Assembly: GCA_007449985.2 (NCBI GenBank)
Contig: VIIQ02000106.1
Location: 186,001 to 250,000, forward strand
Source of the DNA: Desmodesmus armatus
Lineage: Eukaryota > Chlorophyta > Chlorophyceae > Sphaeropleales > Scenedesmaceae
DNA length: 64,000 nucleotides
Direction: 5' to 3'
The notes under the pieces were generated by a model, which was given only the letters and a program-made list of their open reading frames with translations, did no database searches and had not been told where the DNA came from. The position numbers and the translations under genes are program-made. This document shows positions 54,501-64,000 of this stretch, piece by piece (positions within the stretch are counted from its first letter, which is position 1; each line of letters opens with the position of its first letter).

Positions 54501-56940
54501 GCCCTACAGTGCAACTCGGCGCTGCCTTTAGGGACTCAGCCAACATTGATGCAGCATAGTGCCAAAAGCCCCGCTGCAGCATTCCTGCATGTCTGCATGA
54601 GCCAGCCGAAGCTTCAATGACAGCGTGTTAGCTACTTGACTCGGCTGATCCTGCTGAGTCCTGTACGCGTTGCCACACTTGGCTTGCCGCATGAGAGTTT
54701 TGTGGCGGTACCATGTTGCACCAATAGTCATCCCTGCAACAGCAACGCTGCTGCCGTGCCGTGCCGTGCTGTGATGTGCTGTAATGTGATGTGCTGTACT
54801 GCCAATTGCTGCAGGTGTGGGTCTGTTCCTGGGCCTGGCGCCCAACATGCTGCTGTGGGGGGCATTGGTGGTGCCGTTTGTCACTGTGGGGCTGGTCAGT
54901 CGGTTCTGGCCACGCGTGCGCAGCACCTTTGTGGGCTGGAAGGAGCGACTGCAGCGGCAATGGAAGCAGACAGTCAGCGATCCAGGTAAGTATGAGCCAT
55001 GAGCCTCTGGCTCCTTTGTGGGTTGCTCAGCTTTTGCTGAGCCAATTACTGTAACTGTGACTGTAGGGCGAAGCATACGTTAGCAGCTGGCACTTGGTTG
55101 CCTAGTAGCCCTGTGGCTGCTGAATGAGCTACTTGGCCAATTGACTGGTGGGCGTCGTGGGTGATTGACATGCTGTTGTGGTGGGCCAACCACTCTGAGG
55201 CCTGCAGAGGAAAGTTGTCCCCAAGTGCAGCGGCAGGGGCTCAGATGGCCACTGCTGGGACAGGTTGCCAATGCACCGTGCTATGCTCATGTTGGCCAGG
55301 CTGCTTGACTGCATCTTCTGCACTCAGCATTGATCTTGGTGGGCGATTTTGATGCAGATAGCTTATCCGCCCTGACAAGAATGTGCCGGAAGGTCGCCAT
55401 CATGGCATCATGTCAATGATTGTGCGGTCGTAACCCTCTGCCTGTGCGTGCAAACCCCTGTCTGCTGCCCCCAGGTTACTGTGAGGTGGACTGGAATGCA
55501 GAGTTTGTGCATGCGTACGAAGCTGGGGAGACGCGGCGGCGGCAGCAGGAGCAGCGGCAGAGTTACTGGCAGGACCACGGCCAGGGGCCCTTTGGTGGAC
55601 AGGACCCCCAGGAGTTTTTCCAGCAGGTGGGTGTGACAGCGTCACTCAATGACATGTTATATGTTATAACAGTGTCATTCCAACTGTTGGGTTTGCTCAG
55701 CTGTTGTGCCAGCAGTGGTGGTGGCTCTCCGTTACAACTTGAAGTGAGTGCTTTCAAAGGAAAACTCCTTGAGCATATGTACTGACATGTTACGTGTGGA
55801 TGCGTCCATTGCGTGTGACAATCTCCACCGCCTGCACTTTCGTGTCCTGTAGTTTATGCGAGACCCATTCTCCTGGTTTGAGAAGCACTTCGCCAAGCAA
55901 CAGCAGCAGCAGCAAGGCTATCAGCAGCAGTTCAGGCAGCAGCAGCAGCAGAGACAGCAGCAATACGGAGGTGGCAGCCGCACCAGCAGTACAGGAGGCA
56001 GCACTGGCAGCAGGGGTGACCCCCTAGGCTACTACACCACCCTAGGTATCAAGCCAGGGTGCAGTACTCAGGAAGTCCAAGCGGCCTTTCGAGGGCTGGC
56101 CTTGCAACACCACCCAGATCGCTACAGCTCAGCATCTGACAAGTCAGCAGCAACCAAGAAGTTTCAGGTATGGTGCATGGCGTGGTAGCGCCTTGCTGCG
56201 CCTCAGACACGCAGCCAAGCCATGTTGCCGCAGACCTCACTAAATCAGTGTGGTTGGTGCATACGTGGTAGCGCCTTGCTGCACCTCAGATACGCAGCCA
56301 AGCCATGTTGCTGTGAACCTCACTCACTCAGGGAGACAAGCCTGATAGGGAGGGGTTTAGGGTTTGTAGGGGGTTGAGGGTTAAGGGTTTTTCTCATTCA
56401 GCGAGGCAAGCCTGACATTCAGGGGGGCAAGCCTGAGATCCAGTGAGGCAAGCCTGTGAGGTGACCTGCACATCAAACACGCAGCCAAGCCATGTCGCTG
56501 TGGAACTCGCTGAGTCAGTGAGGTGCACAGCAACGTGGCTTGGCTGCGTGGTTGAGGTGCATGTCACCTCAGGCTCGCCAGGCTGACATATGTCAGAGGC
56601 TGTAGCACTGAACTGTGAGGGTGGGTCAAGCAGACAAGGCCAGTGGCTGCTGGTGAAAGCCCCAGGGCATGGTGCTGGGGTTGATGCTGCTCTGTTGTGC
56701 CAGAGGTTCGCCCCTGGGACTGTACGCCCCTGGGACAACACAGTGTCCAAGCGGGGTTGAGGATTCAGGCTGTAGAATCACACCGTCGCTCACTGACCTG
56801 CCGATCGACTTGACCGCTGCCACTGCTACCTCGCTTCCCCTGCTACTGTTGTGCAGATCATTACTGAGGCTTACCAGGTGTTGAGAGATCCCAAGAAGCG
56901 GCAGCTGTATGATGCTGGGCAGTATCATGACAGGGCGTGA
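48501..56940 (+). CDS. J-domain (DnaJ-like) membrane protein, probably mitochondrial
   Basis: Eleven exons: 48501-48934, 49699-49836, 50439-50515, 51208-51361, 51824-51841, 53974-54043, 54384-54483, 54815-54985, 55475-55626, 55853-56167 and 56857-56940. All phases join (570 aa). The N-terminus looks like a mitochondrial presequence ([16 protein letters not shown]). Next comes FTVPRAAAAEAF and PFWLGSGVVRVEV, then VYVPAYIFSWWHGGAK and a hydrophobic segment (GVGLFLGLAPNMLL, ALVVPFVTVGLV). A Gln-rich stretch leads into the C-terminal J-domain (GYYTTLGIKPGCSTQEVQAA, HHPDR with the HPD motif, then EAYQVLRDPKKRQLYDAG). It presumably recruits an Hsp70 to an organelle membrane. The 18-nt exon and the start of 51208 are the weakest calls. 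The intron 51842-53973 carries a transposon-like insertion. Confidence 0.82.
49456..49622 (+). repeat. Two upstream copies of a J-protein exon start
   Basis: CATGTGCAGGT(A/G)(C/T)GACCGTG type acceptor plus GCGCGCAACCGTGCTGAGCC recurs near 49450 and 49572 ahead of the used exon at 49699, with an intervening ~120-bp unit repeated. Confidence 0.85.
49905..50155 (+). repeat. Three downstream copies of a J-protein exon end
   Basis: The end of exon 49699-49836 (CTGTATGCAT, TGGAAGTACCCCAGGTG) recurs near 49909-49936, 50006-50033 and 50121-50148, each keeping the AG/GT border. Confidence 0.85.
50815..51125 (+). repeat. Three upstream copies of a J-protein exon start
   Basis: CGCGTAGGCCAGCGCAGGTG followed by a CGACACC-containing ~50-nt block appears near 50816, 50944 and 51076, before the exon used at 51208. 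The spacing is 128-132 bp, consistent with a tandem array of exon border plus intron. Confidence 0.85.
52292..53759. mobile_element. Non-autonomous DNA transposon-like element with imperfect terminal inverted repeats
   Basis: The left end (GTCGGAAAGTTGG...TTTTGAAAGAG) and right end (CTCTTTCAAAAGAG...AAAATTCCGAC) are imperfect inverted repeats of about 34 bp. Both 250-300-bp flanks are filled with short motifs such as GGAAGAGGGG, CTCTTCCGG and CTGAAATAG, in both orientations. The interior (52560-53440) has no recognisable transposase. It sits in an intron of the J-domain gene. Target-site duplication is not clear (TA is possible). Confidence 0.6.
56168..56620. repeat. Duplicated intron segment with telomere-like motifs
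   Basis: Within the last intron of the J-domain gene, GTAGCGCCTTGCTGC(G/A)CCTCAGA(C/T)ACGCAG occurs twice (56188, 56269), and CACGCAGCCAAGCCATGT again near 56479. A G-rich telomere-like patch (GGGTTTAGGGTTTGTAGGGG, GGGTTAAGGGTTT) lies at 56354-56392. Confidence 0.75.
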
Positions 56941-57120
56941 GGAATTGACAGCTGTTGACCTGGTCAAGGTTGTTTGTACTGTTGGTACTGTGTCTTGTCG
57001 AACGTAACATGAGCCGTGACAGGCAGACGATTTCATGAAGTAATTTTGCGGCAGTGCTGAAGCGCACCGTTGAGCTATCTTTGCATCTGTCCCTCCCGGA
57101 GATCTCAACTGATTCGCACC

Positions 57121-60100
57121 ATGTTGGCTTCTTCATGTAGTGTTGGGCTACAATGCCGCACGCCAGCGTTTTGTGTCCATCAAACAGTCAGAACACCACG
57201 CCTAGTTGCTCGTGCTCAGCACTTGGACCGCAGTGATGTGGCAGCACCCACTGCTGCCACTGCAGCTGCTGTTGCAACTCATGATCATGGAGCACCCTCA
57301 CAGCCGTCCAGCACCCCAGGCCTAGTCGACAGCAGAGATCTGAAGGCCTCCAGCAAGAAACCCAGTCGCAAACCGCAGCAGACTGCACTGTTGCAGGAAG
57401 GCCTAGCAGCAGAAGAGGGTCCTCTCCCTGTTGTGCTGGCTGCAACCTTTCCAATCACCTTCCCCACCCTGTCAGCAGCAAGAAGAGGTGAGATCAAGTC
57501 CCTAAAGCTTGTCCATACATGTGTGCGCTCAACTTGTGCAGACACCAGAAGCTGACGCGCCTCATCAGCCAGGTTGTGTTTCACTAGCCCTGAAGGTCTC
57601 ATGTCACAGCCCAGCAATCGCTGTGCTGCATGCACCACCATCATGGCTGCTGCCAGCATGTTCAACAGCAGAGTGTACTGTCGCGTGTCTTGCCGTTTCT
57701 TTTCCAGTGATCCGCAAGGACCTAATTCTGGTCGATGGCCAGTTGGGCAACTGTAAGACTGATGTGACAGTTGGGCAGCAGATACAGCAGCTGGAGCCTG
57801 TTGGAAAGAGCAAGGGACCCAGGGCAGTCAGCCTACAGGTGGGCGTCGTGTTCGCTGCAGAGCGCGCTGCAGAGTCTGTTGTGGAAAGCATGCAGGCGTG
57901 TCGTAGGGGGAATCATCAGACACTTGCTCTGCCAGTATCCACAAGGATTAGCCCATTCAGCGCTTGCAAGGCTTGCTACGCACAAGGCCAAGCCAGGCTT
58001 GGGTGGCACAGGTGCACAGGGCGCCATTTGCTATGTCCTGCTGGTGGAGGCACGTTGGGTTGAGGGGATCACAGGCTGTGAACACTGAAAGGGGTTGTCA
58101 TAAGTCAATCAGTAAGTGTGTCTGCCTTTGCGCCATGCAGGTTCTGTATGAAGATGATGATGTGGCAGTAGTTCACAAGCCTTGGTAGGTGACACACACA
58201 TGATGGGCCATGTGTTGCCACATGTCATGTGTGTGCAACCGGTTGAACCCAGTCCACTGGCATATTGGTGCCCTTGCAAGCAAGTAGAATGCTCCTGGCT
58301 GTACTTTGACTACATCGTCGCGTTGACCTGGGACAAGCATGCATATCCAGCCCACCCCGTAATGGCTTGAGCTTTACACCACACAATCAGGTGACTCAGC
58401 ACCGACTGCCACCTCCCTGCCGCCCTACTGCTACTGCTCCTGGTGTCGCGCAGGGGTGTCAAGATGTACGGTGGGGATGTCAGGCGCACCATCACAGGTG
58501 CCCTAAAAGCAGGCGCGCTGCAGCCAAGCAGCCGTGCAGACGCCCTCGCAGAGCCAAAGCCGCTCCACCGCTTGGACGCAGCCGTGGGCGGTGTGCTGCT
58601 CATAGCCAAGACATCCTCAGCAGCTGCAGACATCTCTCGGCAGTTTGTAGAGCGCCGGGTGCATAAGGTATACCATGCGCTGCTGTGTGGCCAGCTGCTG
58701 CCTGGGGCAGCGCTCAGCACAGCCACAGCTCCTGCACCCTTCCAGCAGCAGTCCCATGCAGAGAGCAAGCTACCCCAGCACAGCCTCTCAGATGCACCTG
58801 GAAATGCTGACAGCAGCAGCGCTGCTGGCAGTGCTGACGAGGATGAATCGACCCAGAGTGATCCTGAGGATCAGCAGGAGGGAGAGTCAGCACAGCAGCT
58901 ACCTCTTGAGGAGTTGCTGCAGCGGCAGCTGCTCGGCACGCCGGCATTCACAGTTACACTGCAGGACTTGGCTGATCCTGTCCTGCAACGCCCTGCTGAC
59001 TGCATCCCAGCCGATTCGAGCAGCAACAGCAGCAGCAGCGGCAGGAAAGTCGCCACGCAGGCCCCAGTGGGCACAGACTATCCGAGTGCCAGCAGTAATG
59101 GTGCTGGCGAGCAGGCACCAGCAGGGTCAGAAGGGCTGGGGCTCGGGGCAGGGGTACATGTAGTGGACTTGCCAGTTGAGGGTCGTCCTAGCTACAGCTT
59201 GTACACAGTACTGGGCTATAGCCGCAGCAGTAGGTATGGCGGCTGGGTGACGAGTGTGGCTCTGTCTCCTGTGACCGGGAGGAAGCACCAGCTGAGGAGG
59301 CACATGGCAGCACTTGGCTGTCCTATCGTGGGCGACGGCAAGTAAGTAGGCTAGGGCTTTGCAAGGCTGCATGACCTGTGTCCATGCTGCATAGTTTGTT
59401 TCTGCTGCAAGACATCGATCAGGTACAGAAAGTGCTAATGTGTAGCCATCACCACGGTAACAGCTGCGCGTCACAGGATGTTTGCGAGGGTCTGCACAGC
59501 CTGTGTCCGTGCTGCATCTCTCGCATGGTCTGTTGCTGCTGCGAGACCTTGAGCAGGTACCAGAAATGCTTGGTATCACATGCACGTCGTAGGATGTGGT
59601 GCTCTTGTACTGCATGACTGCTTGGATTCTACCAGCAATTCCAGAGCAGGTACACGTCACACAAATTCTTACAAATACAGCACTTGTTTGCTCCTTGGTG
59701 TCTGTACAGGTATGCTTTGAGCAAAGAGGAGCACATCAGCAACCAGGGCATCTACCTTGGTAAGCATCCCTAGCTGGAACGCGTTAACCACCATCGTGAT
59801 CTGACAGGCTGCGCTGAAGGCATATGTTTCTGGCCATGTGTCCATGCCATACCTGCTTTGTCACCTGCTTGGCATACGAGGGTTCATACAGTGAGGAAAC
59901 ACAAGCTTGACCAGGACACAGTCTACTGGCACATCTGCAGACACTCGCGATGGGTCTCCTGAGTTGCAGGAGCAGTGCATTTGATCAATACAGCGCTTCA
60001 CGCCCTGCTGTTGCTTGCAGAGTCCCTTGAGATAGCCTTCACACATCCCAGCACCCAAAAGCGGCTGCACATCAGCATGCCTGAGCCCCAGCGGTTTTAC

Positions 60101-60235
60101 ACCATGCGCCAGCAGCTGCAGAACCGCTGGAGGAAGCTGTCGACACAGGCGGCACAGGAGGAAGCTGGGGATGACGCAGGGCCGACTGCCCCAACAGGAG
60201 GGCCTGCAGATTTGCTGAAAGATGCAAGCAGCTGA
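57121..60235 (+). CDS. RluA-family RNA pseudouridine synthase, organelle-targeted
   Basis: Six exons, 57121-57487, 57708-57838, 58141-58184, 58454-59341, 59710-59759 and 60021-60235, with all phases joining, give 564 aa. The first ~90 residues look like an organelle transit peptide (Ala/Ser/Thr/Arg-rich). IRKDLILVDGQ is followed by VLYEDDDVAVVHKPWGVKM, then PLHRLDAAVGGVLLIAKTS with the catalytic Asp in HRLD. VHKVYHALLCGQLLP follows. A ~170-residue acidic, Ser-rich insertion (about residues 265-435) separates this from SVALSPVTGRKHQLRRHMA and GCPIVGD, and the C-terminal IAFTHPSTQKRLHI. The family isomerises uridine to pseudouridine in rRNA or tRNA. The target RNA and compartment are unknown. 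The insertion is unusually long for the family. Confidence 0.88.
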
Positions 60236-60508
60236 ATGGCGGGTTTCGGTGATATTTGAGGGGTGTATTGGAAGGGTGTTTGATAAGGTAAGGTGTTGAC
60301 CTTGTTCAACTGCTAGCAGGTGCTGCACCTGACCTCGCCGCGACGTTGACTTGTCAACCGTCGGCGGTATCCGAAGCTACGTACAGACCTATATTAGCTC
60401 AATTCTTTCACTAGCAGACAACACTTGCACACACCGAGTTGTACTTTGTTGATCGCTATTGTTTCATCGTTTACCCCGACACCACCGAAACGTTCAGGAG
60501 GCGTCACG
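60236..60508. other. Spacer and promoter region
   Basis: Short gap between the pseudouridine synthase stop and the next start codon. Contains the 5' leader (CGTCACGATG start context). Nothing else recognised. Confidence 0.4.
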
Positions 60509-61374
60509 ATGAACAAGGGTCTGCTTGTGTGCATGCTTGTGCTGGCGTTGTGCGCAGGTAATGCAGTAGACCGTCGTCGATGCGGTTGTTCGGGTCCTCG
60601 CAGCATCGTGTGGCACCTGCCGCTTGGGGGTGACTGCTGTTCACGGCCACTGTGCTGAAGGCAGCTGGCACCTGCGCACCACCTCGCTACCTTGTGCCCT
60701 TTGAATTGAATTCTTTCACTACCCAGCGACCCCTGCTGACACCTTATTGTATTTGTGGTTGGTGTGTTGCCCTGTAGGCACCCACGCCGCCCTGCCCAGG
60801 CGTCAGTTGGCACAGTCAGACGCTGGCCAGTGCCGAGCGCTGTTCAACCAGGTCGGAGGCATCGATGCGTTGGCCAACTTCATGCCCGCGTGCGCACCAG
60901 CTGCCTACAATGCCCAGCAGTGCTGCAGCCAGGCAAAGTCAGCCTTGAGCCTTGCCCCTCAAGCAGGACAATGTGAGTTGTGTGCACATTGTGTGAGTTG
61001 GATTGCTTGACACCCTGCATTGATCCCACGGGTTGTGGCTGTCGCAGCCTGCGGTTTGAGCCTTTGCAGTGTCTGAAGCAGCAGCTCGGATCAGCAAACG
61101 TGTGACCACTGTCTGGAGTCCGTTCATGTTGCCGAAAGACATTGCTGAAAGTGCAAGGCCTGCAGAGATGAGGTATGCAACATTCAGCATGCGCAATGCT
61201 GACCAGTTGCTTGTGCTGCTGCTGCTGCTGTTACGGCTGCTGTTGGCTGCAGGCTTGTGTAACGCTGAGGTGTGGAATGAAATCAGCACTCAGGCCAGTG
61301 GTGCAGGCTTTGCAACCGCCTTGTCAGAGTTCCAGGGCGTGTGTGACATCAAGGTGGCTGGCAGGGGTTGCTAA
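60509..61374 (+). CDS. Secreted eight-cysteine protein, nsLTP-like
   Basis: Three exons, 60509-60557, 60778-60972 and 61253-61374 (both introns phase 1), give 121 aa. A signal peptide (MNKGLLVCMLVLALCAG) is followed by a mature domain with eight cysteines in the order C, C, CC, CxC, C, C. The spacings are 19, 9, 15, 1, 27 and 8 residues (GQC, PAC, QQCCSQ, GQCLCN, GVC, GRGC at the C-terminus). This order is the eight-cysteine motif of plant non-specific lipid transfer proteins and related prolamin-superfamily proteins, which carry lipids or shape the cell surface. The first loop is longer than in classical nsLTPs, so the assignment rests on the cysteine pattern, small size and secretion, not on sequence similarity. 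Confidence 0.6.
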
Positions 61375-62962
61375 ATTGCCGTTGGATTGCCGTTGGATCC
61401 TGCACACCAGCTGCTGGTGACTACAATATGACTCTGTTGGTTTGAGTGTGCGGTCTCAATTGCTAGTGTTGGCTGAAGAAGGGCCTTGGCTGCTTCAGCA
61501 GGCATTGCTGGTTGCAGAGTTGCTGTTTGTAGCCTTCGTGCAATGCCGTTTGGTTCAGATCACTGCTTCAGCTGACTGATGCAATCTCTTGAGTGGGCTG
61601 GGATACGGCTGCAGTTCTTTTTCTGCAAGCCAATACATGCGGCCTTGGCACACAAGCGCCCCTGAGACAGGCCGCATTTGTTGCGTCAGTGTGGTGCTAG
61701 TTGAGGCGCTGCAAGGCTGGGTGGCACTGTATTAGTGCTGCTGTGCTGCTTGCAGCTGAGATTTCATCTGGATTTTGCTGCGCACTCGATTATGCTGGCT
61801 TGTTTTGCAGTGAGGGTTGCCACATGTTGGCAGTGTCAGCTACTCAGTAACTGGGTGGATGGAACCTAATGGTGGCAATTGCTGTTTGGTGAACACTGTG
61901 TAGTGAGCAATTGCTGCCCATATTGCAGTTTGCAAAGCAGAGCTCCACTTCAGAAATTGGTTGGTGCTGCAAGTGCATTCAAAGTATCGCTGTAGTTGTG
62001 CTTATGCCGCGGTGTGCAAAACATGGTGGCCAGAATGAACGGCATGTCTAATTCAATCAGTCTGCAGCCGCAGGGAAAAGCACTCGTGCATGTTCTTGTT
62101 TCAAACATACGAAATTATGGACCTGGGTCAGCCACAATAAATTAAAACTTGCTTAGACCTGCCAGATCCCAGTGGGCCAGACATGTGAAATGGGCGAGTC
62201 ACTGGTTGTCAGATGCTGGCACAGGGCCACAAGTGTTTTCAGTAGTTGCCTGTGTGCCAGGCAGGGCTACAAGGTGTGGGATGGCAGCTGAGAAGCAGCT
62301 GTCAGCAGGAATTAGCAGCTGGAGACATGTGCTGGGGTCTGCAGGAGGGATGTCATGCAGGCCAATCAAAGCGAAGCAGATGCACAAGAGAGAGAGGCAA
62401 GAGCTGTGTCTGTGTCCCTCACTCACATAACACATACACTACCATTGCTGCTGGGTAGAAGTAAGAACAAGCTTCAAGAGCAGGCAGCCTTGCAGGAGAT
62501 ATGTACAGCATAAGTCATACTGGACTTCACATACTGCAGTGTTGCCAGCACTCAATGCATGGGTTGATCAAAATGATCCGTTTAACCCTCGTTGTACCTT
62601 CGTTGGGGGCGACAAGTCGCTAGGCTCATGTCATCAGATAGCGTCCATGTGGAACCACGGCCACTCAACGGTCAGTCAGGAGGATAAAGTTGGTTTCCCA
62701 GTAGAGTGCATTTATCCGCAACTAAATGCTCTGCACACACGTTTTCATCAAGCTAAACCGAGGACATACATAAAACAGGCACGTCACCAAAGCTCCCTGC
62801 CAGGTCTACCTGGACTCCCCTCGTCTCTCCTTGAACAGCAACGCGGGCGAATCGATCAACTGACATATAGAGAAGACGTGGAACAGCATACTGTGAGCAG
62901 CAGCGGCCTCCACAGCTTCAGGAAGCCCACAGCAGCAGCCAACCAGAAGAAGCAGTACCACC
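61375..62962. other. Intergenic
   Basis: Presumed 3' UTR of the eight-cysteine gene, then upstream region of the next. A 151-aa frame at 62539-62994 overlaps the next gene's leader and has no family signal. Confidence 0.5.
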
Positions 62963-63892
62963 ATGGAGTCGGCCAGCTTTTCTATTCCAGCTGAGGTGTT
63001 CGTCAGCGCAGCACGTGTGACATCAGCTTATGCTATCCTGTTTGTGGTCGTGATTCTTTGGCAAGGCATGAGCAAGCTCAGCATGACTTTCAAGGCGATG
63101 TCCAAGAAGGAACCCTTCGACAGGTGTGATTGTTGTGACTGCTGTCCCCACAGTGTCCACCCATGGACTGTTAGCTTGATCGACAGCTTTCGCATAGCCT
63201 TGGTAACCAAGTGCCACCCGAATCAAAGGCAGTGCACTGTCAGGCCCCTTGTGATGGCTTCACAACGTCCTCTTGGGTCCTCAAACCCACTGCAGGTACC
63301 ATGACAAGAGGATGCTCCCGTATGACCGTACTGTCGGCAACTTTATTGAGTGGGCCACGCCATTCCTGTGCCTGTTCTGGGTCAGGTGAGCAGCACGAGC
63401 AGCTGGTGGGGTAAGCCTCGGACGATGCCATATCAAGCAGGGGGCGCCCCGTGCCTCATCACGTGCCCTGCCACGTAGAGCCTGTGTGCACCAGCACTTT
63501 CTGCATGTTCACATCATTCAGCCTCAGACCAAGAGGGGCCATCAAGAATGGGAGAGCAGGGGGCGTGCCAGGAGCGCAGGCCAGCACGCGGTGAGCAGGG
63601 GGCGTGCCAGGAGCGCAGGCCAGCACGCGGTGAGCAGGGGGCGTGCCAGGAGCGCAGGCCAGCACGGGGAGAGCAGGGGGCGTGCCAGGAGCGCAGGCCA
63701 GCACGGGCAGGAGGGTCTGCGCTCCTGTCCATGCATCCGTTTTCTGATTGGCTTTGCCCTTGCCGGCAACTGCTTACATCGCTGATGGTGCTGCCTGCCT
63801 GCCTGCATCTCTGCAGCATGATTGTTACCAACGGAGCCACTCAGAAGTGGGGTTGGGTGTACGTGGCTGCGCGCGCCTTTTACCCTGTGATG
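62963..63892 (+). CDS. MAPEG-like membrane protein (runs to window end)
   Basis: Exons 62963-63123, 63296-63385 and 63817-63892 (phases 2, 2, 0) encode 109 residues, and the last donor (GTGATG/GTGAGT) shows more exons lie beyond the window. Residues 10-35 form a hydrophobic span (SAYAILFVVVILWQGM). YDRTVGNFIEWATPFLCLFW follows, then QKWGWVYVAARAFYPVM. The short loop, second hydrophobic segment and AARAFYP resemble the MAPEG fold (microsomal glutathione transferase and eicosanoid enzymes) and its bacterial relatives. The usual Arg in the first loop is not obvious. Function inferred from pattern only. Confidence 0.5.
63553..63707 (+). repeat. 39-bp tandem repeat, four units
   Basis: GCAGGGGGCGTGCCAGGAGC...GTGA with period 39 and near-perfect copies, in an intron of the MAPEG-like gene. 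Confidence 0.9.
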
Positions 63893-64000
63893 GTGAGTAC
63901 AGAGGGTGAGTACAGAGAAGAACAATATAACAAAGTAAAAAACACCGCTTTACCGGTAGTAGCGGCCGGGGGGGGGTGACCATGTACACATAGAGGGTAC
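63893..64000. other. Intron start at window edge
   Basis: Begins with a duplicated GTGAGTACAGAG donor-like motif (63893 and 63907). No exon recognised before the end. Confidence 0.5.

Noticed and set aside
62539..62994. 151-residue frame upstream of the MAPEG-like gene
   Set aside because: Overlaps the next gene's start in another frame and shows no recognisable domain; probably 5' leader.

Overview
The window reads as nuclear DNA of a green alga (Chlorophyta). Genes are split by many GT-AG introns of roughly 100-700 bp, introns and exons are rich in CAG/CTG runs, and short CCCTAAA (plant/green-algal telomere type) motifs sit inside introns. The gene content fits a plastid-bearing eukaryote: a phosphoglucan, water dikinase with an N-terminal starch-binding domain, a mitochondrial-looking J-domain membrane protein, an RluA-type pseudouridine synthase and a secreted eight-cysteine protein. 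I cannot name the species. Exon models below were built by hand from splice sites; each was checked for phase continuity and a total length divisible by three.

Layout. 1-4.1 kb: a tRNA-Ala gene (minus), then a tandemly duplicated ~0.9-kb unit carrying an exon of an unrecognised Q-rich protein and a dispersed repeat ending in multimerised CTGA(C). 4.1-18.5 kb: PWD on the plus strand, about 22 exons, with repeated partial copies of its own exons lying in its introns. 19.3-20.5 kb: a small minus-strand multi-span membrane protein. 21.4-46.6 kb: a run of minus-strand genes, almost all for glycan-modifying enzymes: an exostosin-like glycosyltransferase, an FkbM methyltransferase, a GT2-like/TPR protein, a GT92-like protein, a double-GT protein and a TPR/GT protein. 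They are interrupted by a non-LTR retrotransposon remnant, dispersed repeats and a 129-bp minisatellite. 48.5-63.9 kb: plus-strand genes for the J-domain protein, the pseudouridine synthase, an nsLTP-like secreted protein and, running off the end, a MAPEG-like membrane protein.

How the genes may relate. The glycosyltransferase cluster has one orientation. Three members (30.4-32.4, 35.4-37.9 and 43.9-46.6 kb) look like different pairwise combinations of three modules: an N-terminal GT2-like domain, a TPR block and a C-terminal GT domain with VDDGSS and EDDW motifs. With the neighbouring FkbM methyltransferase, GT92-like and exostosin-like genes they could build or decorate one secreted or cell-wall glycan. 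That is inference from co-location, signal peptides and domain type. PWD acts separately, in plastid starch breakdown.

The most unusual structural feature is local tandem duplication of exon-intron borders. About ten of the PWD exons, several J-protein exons and one exon of the small membrane protein have degenerate copies in the adjacent introns, usually retaining the splice-site AG or GT.
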